Below, in pieces: positions 16,258-22,873 of a stretch of DNA of 23,374 nucleotides; the stretch's first letter is position 1, and each line of letters starts with the position of its first letter. The translations under genes and the position numbers were made by a program. Below the pieces are notes generated by a model. The model did no database searches and was not told the DNA's origin. It saw only the letters and a list, made by a program, of their open reading frames with translations. Source of the DNA: Actinomycetota bacterium (GTDB lineage Bacteria > Actinomycetota > Thermoleophilia > Gaiellales > Gaiellaceae); contig JACDGR010000012.1 in assembly GCA_013821525.1 (NCBI GenBank), positions 1 to 23,374 of the forward strand, written 5' to 3'.

Positions 16258-17204
16258 GTGACGCTGATCCGAGGATCGAGCCAACCGTAAATCAGATCGA
16301 CCAGCGTGTTCGCGACGACGAAAACCGTCGCGATGAGGAGCGTTGCGTTTTGGATCACTGGATAGTCGCGGTTGGAGATCGCGTTTAGCAGCGTGAACCC
16401 AACGCCCGGCAGTCCAAAAATAATCTCGACGATTGCGGCGCCGCCGATCAGCACGCCCACCTCGAAACCGACCACCGTTACTACCGGAATGAGCGCGTTC
16501 CTTAGTGCGTGCTTGCGCAGCACCCGCCAACGTGGCACACCTTTCGCTCGTGCGGTGCGTACGTAGTCGAGGTTCAGCACCTCGAGCATCGTCGCCCGCA
16601 CCATGCGCATGACGATCGCGAGCGTGAACACTGAAATTGCGACCGCAGGCATGAAGAATTCCTGCAGGTTTTCCCAGGGATGCTTGAAGAGAGACACATA
16701 CTGCAGTGGAGGGACCCAGTGGAAGACGCGCGAGAAGAAAATCAACAAGAGCGTCGCAAGCCAGAAATTCGGAATCGAGAGGCCGATCAGTCCGCCGACG
16801 CGTGAGGCGTAGTCGCTCGCGCTGTTACGCCTCACCGCCGAGATGACCCCCAGCGGGATGGCGACGCTGACCGCGATCGCGAGGCCAAGCACGATCAACT
16901 CGATCGTCACAGGAAGCGCGCTGCCGAAGATCTCGGCGATCGAGCGCTGGGTGAGGAGTGACTTACCGAGGTCACCGTGGAAGATTCGCGAGATCCAGAC
17001 CCAGTACTGGTGAGCGTAGGACCCGTCGAGACCGAGCCTCTTCGCGGCTTCCAACCGCGCCCCGGGGGTCGCCGTCGCGTCGCCGCCGAACTGCACGTCG
17101 ACGACGTTTCCCGGCAAGAAGCGGACCATGAGAAAGACGACGATTGAGACCGCAAACACGGTCGCGAACATCGAGATTAGCCGGTTGAGGAGAAAGCGCG
17201 GCAT
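16254..17204 (-). CDS. Dpp/Opp-type ABC transporter permease, DppB-like
   Basis: This 316-residue permease starts at ATG 17202-17204 with MPRFLLNRLISMFATVFAVS, the short N-terminus and first helix typical of DppB/OppB. A longer open frame upstream would begin inside the binding-protein gene and lacks a membrane segment. The large external loop after helix 1 contains LGLDGSYAHQYWVWI and FHGDLGKSLLTQR, both characteristic. The EAA loop is DYVRTARAKGVPRWRVLRKH. No good ribosome-binding site precedes the ATG, and a strong hairpin (17216-17249) lies just upstream, so its expression is probably much lower than that of the binding protein. It forms the channel with the DppC-like subunit. Confidence 0.9.
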   Translation of the reverse strand: MPRFLLNRLISMFATVFAVSIVVFLMVRFLPGNVVDVQFGGDATATPGARLEAAKRLGLDGSYAHQYWVWISRIFHGDLGKSLLTQRSIAEIFGSALPVTIELIVLGLAIAVSVAIPLGVISAVRRNSASDYASRVGGLIGLSIPNFWLATLLLIFFSRVFHWVPPLQYVSLFKHPWENLQEFFMPAVAISVFTLAIVMRMVRATMLEVLNLDYVRTARAKGVPRWRVLRKHALRNALIPVVTVVGFEVGVLIGGAAIVEIIFGLPGVGFTLLNAISNRDYPVIQNATLLIATVFVVANTLVDLIYGWLDPRISVT

Positions 17205-17215
17205 GCGAGGCAAGG

Positions 17216-17249
17216 GGAGGGGCAGCGCGACGCGACGCGCTGCCCCTCC
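17216..17249 (-). other. Perfect 14-bp intercistronic hairpin between binding-protein and permease genes
   Basis: GGAGGGGCAGCGCG (17216-17229) and its exact reverse complement (17236-17249) flank a six-base loop. In the leftward transcript this forms a very stable stem seven bases after the binding-protein stop and 11 bases before the permease start. No run of T follows on the minus strand, so it is a poor intrinsic terminator. Hairpins at this place are known in binding-protein operons (malE-malF, for example), where they protect the upstream message from 3' decay and lower expression of the downstream genes. Confidence 0.7.
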
Positions 17250-17256
17250 GACATCG

Positions 17257-18906
17257 CTACCCCATCCAGGCGTTCCGGACGAGCCCGGTATTGAAGTCGG
17301 TGAACGCGACATACATGTCATGCAGCTTCGCGTTCACGACCTGGTACTTGTTGACCGAGATCAGCGGAACTTCGATCAGCTCGGTCATCAGCAAGCGGTC
17401 GAGCTCCTGATACATCGGCAGCCGCTTCTTGGTGTCGAGCGTGATCCGCCCGTTCCCAACGAGCTTCCACATCCGCTTGTTGGTGTAACCGTTGAACCAG
17501 GTGTTGTAGACAGTCTTACCGAGAGCGCCCGTCGGGTTGAACTCAGCGACGTAGCCGTCGACATCGCCACGCATCCCGCGTGCTGTGAGATCCCACTCGA
17601 ATGCGCCCTTGCCGTTGTTGGCGCCGAAGGACGCGGGATCCTGCGGAACGATGTTGACGTTGATGCCGATTTTCGAGAGGTGGCTCTTGATCAACGTCGC
17701 GATCGCCGGGAAGTCGAGCGGTGTCGAGAACGTCGAAAGGCTTACGTCAAAGCCCTTCGAGAAACCGGCTGCCGCCATCAGCTTCTTCGCGGTCGGCAGG
17801 TCGTACTTCTCCCACTTCGCCTTGAGCTCGGCCTGGGGGATCACCCAAGGGCCGTAGCCGGCCGCGACGTGGCCGCTGTACTGACCCTCGCCGTTGTAGA
17901 CCTTGTTGATGATGTCCTGACGGTTGATCGCCATGTTCACGGCCTGGCGGACTCGCCTGTCGGCCCACGGCTTGTTCTCACCGGCTTTGATCGTCATCTG
18001 AAGTTCGCGGAACGCGGCCGTGAGACCCTTCAGGACGTGGAGGTTGCTCTGCCCCTTGAGCGAGTTCGCAGAATCGACGGTGAGAGTCGCACCGTCGATC
18101 GCACCCGCGCGAAGGGCCGCGATGCGGGCTTGCTCGTCCGTGATGATCCGATAGTTGATCGCGTCGAGGTACGGGAGTGCTGGGTTCCAGTACGCGGTGT
18201 TGCGTACGTAGCTGAGGTGGTCGTTCGGGACGTACGAGCCGTCAAGCTTGTACGGCCCGGTACCGATGCCCTGCGTTGCAGCATTGAGATTTTGATACAT
18301 GTCGCGCGGGACAATCGCTGAATAGCGCTGCCAGGCGAGGAAGCCATAAATACGGGCGTCCGGAGCCTTAAGATGCATCCGCAAGGTGTACTTGCCCCGT
18401 GCTTCGGTGGAGTCGATCGCTGGCACTTGCCCGACCGTGGCGATGCTGCCAGGAAGCGGCGGGTTAAGTTGCTGGGCGAAGGAGTAGACGCAATCGTCGG
18501 CCGTCAGTTCCTTGCCGTTATGGAACTTCACGCCCTTCCGCAGGTGGAAATCGATCGTCTTTTTATCGATGACCGTGTACCCGGTCGCGAGGGCGGGCTG
18601 GATGTTCAGGTTCTTGTCCCACTGTAGGAGCGACTCGTACATCGGCTCCTGTGCGGTGCGCGTCATCGTCAGCGTGCCCCCGAACGGCGCGATGTGGCCC
18701 GGGTCCTGCTCGAGCGCCCACGTGACATGGCCACCCTTCTTGGGCTTTGCGCTGTGTCGCGCAACCTTGTTGATGGCCGCGCCTGCCTGACCTCCGAGCG
18801 CGCCCGCCGCGGCCGCGGCCGCACCGAGCGCGCCGCCCCGCTTGAGGAGCTCGCGACGGTCGATCGGGTTTTCGAAGATCGAATCGTCGTTCGACTTTTC
18901 GGACAT
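17257..18906 (-). CDS. ABC transporter substrate-binding protein, family 5 (DppA/OppA-like), Tat-exported
   Basis: This is a 549-residue extracellular solute-binding protein of the peptide/nickel/oligopeptide cluster. I chose the ATG at 18904-18906 because AAGGAGGG lies seven bases upstream (18914-18921). The N-terminus has a twin-arginine motif, DRRELLKR (Arg17-Arg18), followed by an alanine-rich hydrophobic stretch to about residue 45. No lipobox Cys follows, so it is exported folded by the Tat system and is not a lipoprotein. Family landmarks follow: WALEQDPGHIAPFGG, the FHLRKGVKFHNGKELTADDCVYSF segment typical of this family, and GTGPYKLDGSY. It would deliver a peptide-like ligand to the permeases. 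The position behind the enolase-family gene and before the permeases defines the operon. Confidence 0.9.
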   Translation of the reverse strand: MSEKSNDDSIFENPIDRRELLKRGGALGAAAAAAGALGGQAGAAINKVARHSAKPKKGGHVTWALEQDPGHIAPFGGTLTMTRTAQEPMYESLLQWDKNLNIQPALATGYTVIDKKTIDFHLRKGVKFHNGKELTADDCVYSFAQQLNPPLPGSIATVGQVPAIDSTEARGKYTLRMHLKAPDARIYGFLAWQRYSAIVPRDMYQNLNAATQGIGTGPYKLDGSYVPNDHLSYVRNTAYWNPALPYLDAINYRIITDEQARIAALRAGAIDGATLTVDSANSLKGQSNLHVLKGLTAAFRELQMTIKAGENKPWADRRVRQAVNMAINRQDIINKVYNGEGQYSGHVAAGYGPWVIPQAELKAKWEKYDLPTAKKLMAAAGFSKGFDVSLSTFSTPLDFPAIATLIKSHLSKIGINVNIVPQDPASFGANNGKGAFEWDLTARGMRGDVDGYVAEFNPTGALGKTVYNTWFNGYTNKRMWKLVGNGRITLDTKKRLPMYQELDRLLMTELIEVPLISVNKYQVVNAKLHDMYVAFTDFNTGLVRNAWMG

Positions 18907-18913
18907 TGACCTT

Positions 18914-18921
18914 CCCTCCTT
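18914..18921 (-). promoter_or_regulatory. Strong ribosome-binding site of the binding-protein gene
   Basis: AAGGAGGG on the minus strand, seven bases before the ATG at 18906, is the best Shine-Dalgarno sequence in the window. Together with the downstream hairpin it would favour high output of the binding protein relative to the permeases. It lies in the 28-base gap after the enolase-family gene. Confidence 0.7.
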
Positions 18922-18934
18922 GCCTGACGGATTA

Positions 18935-20092
18935 CTAGAGGATCTGGCCGACGCTGGGGGCATCGCCGTGGATGTCGTCGTAGAACGGTGATTCCCGAAG
19001 CTCGAGCGCCGCGAGCGACGCCATCGATTCCCGGTCGAGCGTGACCCCGAAACCGGGATCGTGACCAACAGTGATCGCGCCGTCCTCGATCGCGACGGCA
19101 TCGGTTAGGACGTCTTCGAGTTGAAGTGGATAGTGGGTGTCGCTCGCGAATGCGAAGCACGAGCTCGAAGCAACGAGGTGCGCGTTGGCGGTCGTCGCCA
19201 CGCCGAGCTCTGCCCAGCTGCCGATCGCACACCACTTGCCGGCAGCGGCTGCAAGCGACGCGATCTGCGCGGCACGAGTGAGGCCGCCGGCCTCAGAGGG
19301 GTAGACGACGAAGACGTCACATGCATCGGCCTTGATCAGCGCCAGGGCAGAGCGCACCGACGTGCAGGCCTCGTCCGCGGCGATCGGCACGGACACGGCT
19401 CGCCGAACCTGGGCCATGCCTTCGAGGTCGAAGTCCGGCACGGGCTGCTCGACGTACTGCAGGTCGAACCGCTCGAGGGCCCGAATCCACTTGATCGCGG
19501 CCGGCACGCTCCAGTTCATGTTCGCGTCGATCCGAATCTTGACGTCGAAGCCGACCCGGTCGCGGATCGCGGCCAGCGTGTCGAAGTCCTGGCTAAGGCT
19601 ACGTCCGACTTTCAGCTTCAGCTCGGTGTGTCCCGCCTCGACGAAGTCGGCTGCTTTCTGCGCCGCAGCCTCGGGCTCGTCGATGAACAGGTAGCCGATT
19701 ACCGGAACCTCCTCGCGGCAGTAGCCGCCGAGCAGCTCCGCCACAGAGGCGCCGAGGATCTTGCCCTTCAGATCCCAGAGCGCCATCTCGAGACCCGCAA
19801 TTGCGTACGCGGCGACGCCCGCCCAGTTACGCGAGTACTCCTCCATCCGATGGACGAGCCATTCGATCCGCAGCGGGTCCTGCCCGACGAGGAACTGGCC
19901 GAGCTCGCGATCGATGATCGTCTGGATCGCGGGAAGTGTCGGCCCGGGTGCTTCTCCGACCCCGACCGGGCCCTCGTCGGTATGCAGCTCGACGATCAGG
20001 CCGGAGGCCGACTCACGGATCCCGCCGGTCCACTTCAGCGGCTCCTGCAGAGGAACCCGAACCGCCGTGGTATCGACCCTTGAGATCCGCAA
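18935..20092 (-). CDS. Enolase-superfamily enzyme, MLE/N-acylamino-acid-racemase-like, with unusual active site
   Basis: This protein has 385 residues if translation starts at the TTG at 20090-20092 (MRISRVDTTAVRVPL); upstream TTG codons would put the start inside the operator region. The capping domain and barrel are complete. The motifs follow the muconate lactonising subgroup: KLKVG with Lys159 and Lys161, metal ligands Asp189 (RIDANMNW), Glu215 (YVEQP) and Asp240 (AADEA). Positions match N-acylamino acid racemase almost residue for residue. However, where that family has the second catalytic Lys (NIKPGRVGG-like), this protein reads VVYPSEAGG, with Tyr264. The reaction may therefore differ from racemisation. 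It is the first gene of the transport operon, so it likely acts on the imported compound. Confidence 0.83.
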   Translation of the reverse strand: MRISRVDTTAVRVPLQEPLKWTGGIRESASGLIVELHTDEGPVGVGEAPGPTLPAIQTIIDRELGQFLVGQDPLRIEWLVHRMEEYSRNWAGVAAYAIAGLEMALWDLKGKILGASVAELLGGYCREEVPVIGYLFIDEPEAAAQKAADFVEAGHTELKLKVGRSLSQDFDTLAAIRDRVGFDVKIRIDANMNWSVPAAIKWIRALERFDLQYVEQPVPDFDLEGMAQVRRAVSVPIAADEACTSVRSALALIKADACDVFVVYPSEAGGLTRAAQIASLAAAAGKWCAIGSWAELGVATTANAHLVASSSCFAFASDTHYPLQLEDVLTDAVAIEDGAITVGHDPGFGVTLDRESMASLAALELRESPFYDDIHGDAPSVGQIL

Positions 20093-20098
20093 GAAGGG

Positions 20099-20152
20099 CT
20101 GTAGACTAGGCCCGTTCCCCAAGATTGTCAACCATCCGGAGATTGTCAACAA
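20099..20152. promoter_or_regulatory. Divergent promoters and operator-like sites before the GntR gene
   Basis: Two good copies of TNGTNNACNA stand 18 bases apart, centre to centre: TTGTCAACCA (20125-20134) and TTGTCAACAA (20143-20152). A weaker third, CTGTAGACTA, is at 20099-20108. Leftward promoter: -35 TTGACA (20131 to 20126, inside the first site), 17-base spacer, -10 TAGTCT (20108 to 20103), giving a leader of about four bases before the TTG start. Rightward promoter: -35 TTGAGA (20080-20085), 16-base spacer, -10 TAGACT (20102-20107). The two -10 elements overlap, and the last operator touches the regulator's ATG. Autorepression and control of the divergent operon are inferred. Confidence 0.6.
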
Positions 20153-20832
20153 TGACTGATCGCAGCGCCATCGCTCCCCCGCTGCACCTGGTCGAGGATC
20201 TCTCCGGCGAACGCCGCGCTACCCGCAGCGAAGCCGTCGTCGAGGCCCTCCGCGGCGCAATCCTCCGCGGCGAGCTCGCGGACGGTGAGCGCCTCATCGA
20301 GGATCGCATCGCGCGCGACCTGAACACGAGTCGTGGCCCGGTTCGCGAGGCTCTTCGACAGCTCGTCCACGAGGGCTTCGCCGTCTCCTACCCGTACCGA
20401 GGCGCGGTCGTGTTGGGCGTCTCGGATGAGGAGGTGCAGCAGGTCCTCGTTCCCGTGCGGCTCGTACTCGAGCGGTTCACGTTCCCGATCGCTGCGAACC
20501 TGATGGGCGACGACGACTTCGCGGAGCTCGCGAAGGAGATCTGGCAGATGCGTGAGGCGGGAAAGACAGCGGACGTCGCCCGTTCGGTCGAGGCGGACAT
20601 GCGCTTTCACGAGTTGATGCTCGAGCGCGCAAACCAGCCGCACACGGCGCAGGTCTGGGGCTCGATCGCCCCGCGAATCCGCGCCTACTTCTACCGGTAC
20701 GGACGCCAGGGAAATCTGGAGCGGATCGCCGACGAGCATGAGCACCTTCTCTCCGCATTCCAGACCCGCGACCGCGCCACGATCGTTGCCGCCCTCGAGG
20801 CGCATATCGCGGTCGCGCCGATCTCGTCATGA
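20152..20832 (+). CDS. GntR-family transcriptional regulator, FCD (FadR-type) subfamily
   Basis: This 226-residue regulator starts at the ATG at 20152-20154; a TTG nine codons upstream is less likely because it lies in the operator. Residues about 23-90 form the winged helix (TRSEAVVEALRGAILRGEL, then LIEDRIARDLNTSRGPVREALRQL). The C-terminal all-helical FCD domain holds the usual metal/ligand residues: Asp149 and His153 (DMRFHELM), His196 (DEHEHLLSAF) and His218. FCD regulators bind small carboxylic or amino acids and usually release DNA on binding. No ribosome-binding site is seen. The gene overlaps the ATPase gene by four bases and faces the transport operon. Operator-like sites overlap its own start and recur at 7829-7857. 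Confidence 0.9.
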   Translation: MTDRSAIAPPLHLVEDLSGERRATRSEAVVEALRGAILRGELADGERLIEDRIARDLNTSRGPVREALRQLVHEGFAVSYPYRGAVVLGVSDEEVQQVLVPVRLVLERFTFPIAANLMGDDDFAELAKEIWQMREAGKTADVARSVEADMRFHELMLERANQPHTAQVWGSIAPRIRAYFYRYGRQGNLERIADEHEHLLSAFQTRDRATIVAALEAHIAVAPISS

Positions 20833-21839
20833 CGGAGCCGTTGCTCCGCGTCGAGAACCTGCGCACCTGGTTCGACTCCGACCGGGGCGCGATCCGCGCC
20901 GTGGACGGTGTCGACTTCGAGATCCAGCCCGGCAAGACGCTCGGTGTCGTCGGCGAGTCGGGGAGTGGCAAGTCCGTCACCGCGCTGTCGGTCATGCGAC
21001 TCGTGGAGGTACCCGGCCACATCTCAGAGGAGAGCCGAATCGTCTTCGACGGGCGCAACCTTGCCGAGGTCAACGAGAAGGCGATGGAACGGATTCGCGG
21101 CAACGAGATCTCGATGATCTTCCAGGAGCCGATGACCTCGCTGAACCCAGTCTACTCCGTCGCCGACCAGATCGCGGAGGCGGTGCGCTCGCACCAGAGC
21201 ATCGGCGCGAAGGCGGCGCATGCGCGCGCGGTCGAGATGCTCGACCTCGTCGGGATTCCCGAGGCTGCGCGGCGCGCCAAGGACTATCCGCACCAGATGT
21301 CGGGCGGCATGAGGCAGCGCGTGATGATCGCGATCGCGCTCGCGTGCAACCCGAAGCTGCTGATCGCCGACGAGCCGACGACAGCACTCGACGTGACGAT
21401 CCAGGCGCAGATCCTCGAGCTGATGGGCGAGCTGCGCGAGCGGCTCGGTATGGCGATCCTGCTGATCACGCACGATCTAGGTGTCGTAGCGGAGATGTGC
21501 GACGACGTCGTCGTGATGTACGCGGGCCGCGTCGTCGAGCGGGGGCCTGTCGCCGATGTCTTCGGCTCTCCGCAGCACCCTTACACCGAGGCGCTCCTGC
21601 AGTCGATCCCTCTGCTCGGGATGACGCAGGCGGAGCCGCTACGTGTGATCAGCGGAACCGTCCCAAGCCCGGTCGACTGGCCACAGGGCTGCCGGTTTCA
21701 GCCGCGCTGCGAGTACGCCTTCGACCGCTGTGTGGAGGAGCATCCGCCACTCTTCCCCGTGGGCCGACAGGAGTCGGCGTGCTGGCTCTGTGAGGACGGG
21801 CCGCGCGTTCCGCACACGGCGGAGGTCGTCGAGGCGTGA
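20829..21839 (+). CDS. Dpp/Opp-type ABC transporter ATP-binding protein, DppD-like
   Basis: This is a 336-residue cytoplasmic ATPase subunit. Its ATG overlaps the regulator's TGA. Walker A is GESGSGKS (42-49), the Q-loop lies in ISMIFQEPMTSLNP, the signature is SGGMRQRV near 158-165, Walker B is LLIADEP followed by the D-loop TTALD near 178-186, and the switch His is in LLITHDLG. The C-terminal oligopeptide/dipeptide-specific extension carries the Cys-rich pattern GCRFQPRCEYAFDRC, which in characterised DppD proteins holds an iron-sulfur cluster. It pairs with the DppF-like ATPase and the permeases of the divergent operon, completing the importer. Confidence 0.92.
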   Translation: MTEPLLRVENLRTWFDSDRGAIRAVDGVDFEIQPGKTLGVVGESGSGKSVTALSVMRLVEVPGHISEESRIVFDGRNLAEVNEKAMERIRGNEISMIFQEPMTSLNPVYSVADQIAEAVRSHQSIGAKAAHARAVEMLDLVGIPEAARRAKDYPHQMSGGMRQRVMIAIALACNPKLLIADEPTTALDVTIQAQILELMGELRERLGMAILLITHDLGVVAEMCDDVVVMYAGRVVERGPVADVFGSPQHPYTEALLQSIPLLGMTQAEPLRVISGTVPSPVDWPQGCRFQPRCEYAFDRCVEEHPPLFPVGRQESACWLCEDGPRVPHTAEVVEA

Positions 21840-22873
21840 GCGCAGCCGAGGAGTTGCCCGAGGATCTGCTGCTCGACGCGCGCGGCATCAAGAAATACTT
21901 CCCCGTGCGCGGCGGGCTTCTGCGCCGGAGCCACGGGAACGTGCAGGCGGTCGACGGCGTCGACCTCCAGGTGCGCCGTGGAGAGACGATCGGCCTCGTC
22001 GGCGAGTCCGGCTGCGGCAAGTCGACGCTCGGTCGCACGTTGCTGCGCTTGATCGAGCCGACCGAGGGGACGATTCGCTTCGACGGAGTCGACGTCACCG
22101 CTCTCTCCAGGCGCGAGCTGAAAGAGCAACGCCGCGACATGCAGATCATCTTCCAAGACTCCGTCGGCTCTCTCGACCCGCGCCTGCGCGTGCGAGACCT
22201 TGTCGGCGAGGGCCTCGCCATTCACGGTGTCAAGCGAAGCGAGCGCGCAGACCGCGTCGCGGAGACGCTCGAGCGCGTCGGCCTTCCGTCCTACACGCTC
22301 GGGCGCTACGCGCACCAGTTCAGCGGCGGTCAGCGCCAGCGGATCGGGATCGCCCGCGCGCTCGTGCTGCAACCCAAGCTGATCGTCGCGGACGAGCCCG
22401 TCTCGGCGCTCGACGTATCGATCCAGTCGCAGGTGCTGAACCTGCTCGTCGAGCTCAAGCAGCAGTTCGGCCTGACCTATCTTTTCGTGGCGCACGACAT
22501 GGCGGTCGTCGGGTACATCTCCGACCGCGTCGCCGTGATGTACCTCGGGAAGGTCGTCGAGTTCGCCGACGTCGCCGACCTGTTCGCGCGCCCTTTGCAT
22601 CCCTATACGCAGGCGCTCCTCTCGGCGATCCCGACCACGGAGGTCGGACGCCGCCGGCAGCGAATCGTCCTGAGCGGCGACGTGCCGAGCCCCATGAACC
22701 CGCCAAGCGGCTGCCGCTTCCGCACGCGCTGCCCGCTCGCGCAGCCGGTCTGTGCGGAGGTGGAGCCCCCGCTGGAGCCACACGGCAGCGGCCACCTGGC
22801 AGCGTGTCATTTCGCGGGAACGCAGATTCCCGAGCCGTACACGCACCCGCACGGCATGCCTGAGCCCGTGTGA
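21836..22873 (+). CDS. Dpp/Opp-type ABC transporter ATP-binding protein, DppF-like
   Basis: This 345-residue second ATPase starts at a GTG (21836) that overlaps the stop of the DppD-like gene. The N-terminal YFPVRGGLLRR is typical of DppF/OppF. Walker A is GESGCGKST (56-64); the Q-loop is in IIFQDSVGSLDPR; the signature is SGGQRQRIGIARAL; Walker B is LIVADEPVSALD; the switch His is in FVAHDM. The C-terminal extension ends with the Cys pattern GCRFRTRCPLAQPVC. It forms the ATPase heterodimer with the DppD-like protein. Its last codons GTG-TGA overlap the GTG start of the next gene, so the downstream hydrolase is co-translated. Confidence 0.92.
   Translation: MSAAEELPEDLLLDARGIKKYFPVRGGLLRRSHGNVQAVDGVDLQVRRGETIGLVGESGCGKSTLGRTLLRLIEPTEGTIRFDGVDVTALSRRELKEQRRDMQIIFQDSVGSLDPRLRVRDLVGEGLAIHGVKRSERADRVAETLERVGLPSYTLGRYAHQFSGGQRQRIGIARALVLQPKLIVADEPVSALDVSIQSQVLNLLVELKQQFGLTYLFVAHDMAVVGYISDRVAVMYLGKVVEFADVADLFARPLHPYTQALLSAIPTTEVGRRRQRIVLSGDVPSPMNPPSGCRFRTRCPLAQPVCAEVEPPLEPHGSGHLAACHFAGTQIPEPYTHPHGMPEPV

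Noticed and set aside
17504..17513. TTGTAGACAG, close to the operator motif.
   Set aside because: It lies deep inside the binding-protein coding sequence, away from any start codon, and stands alone without a paired site.
17128..18321. Plus-strand open frame of about 397 codons antisense to the binding-protein and permease genes.
   Set aside because: It crosses the intercistronic hairpin and two supported genes; the composition is that of a shadow frame.
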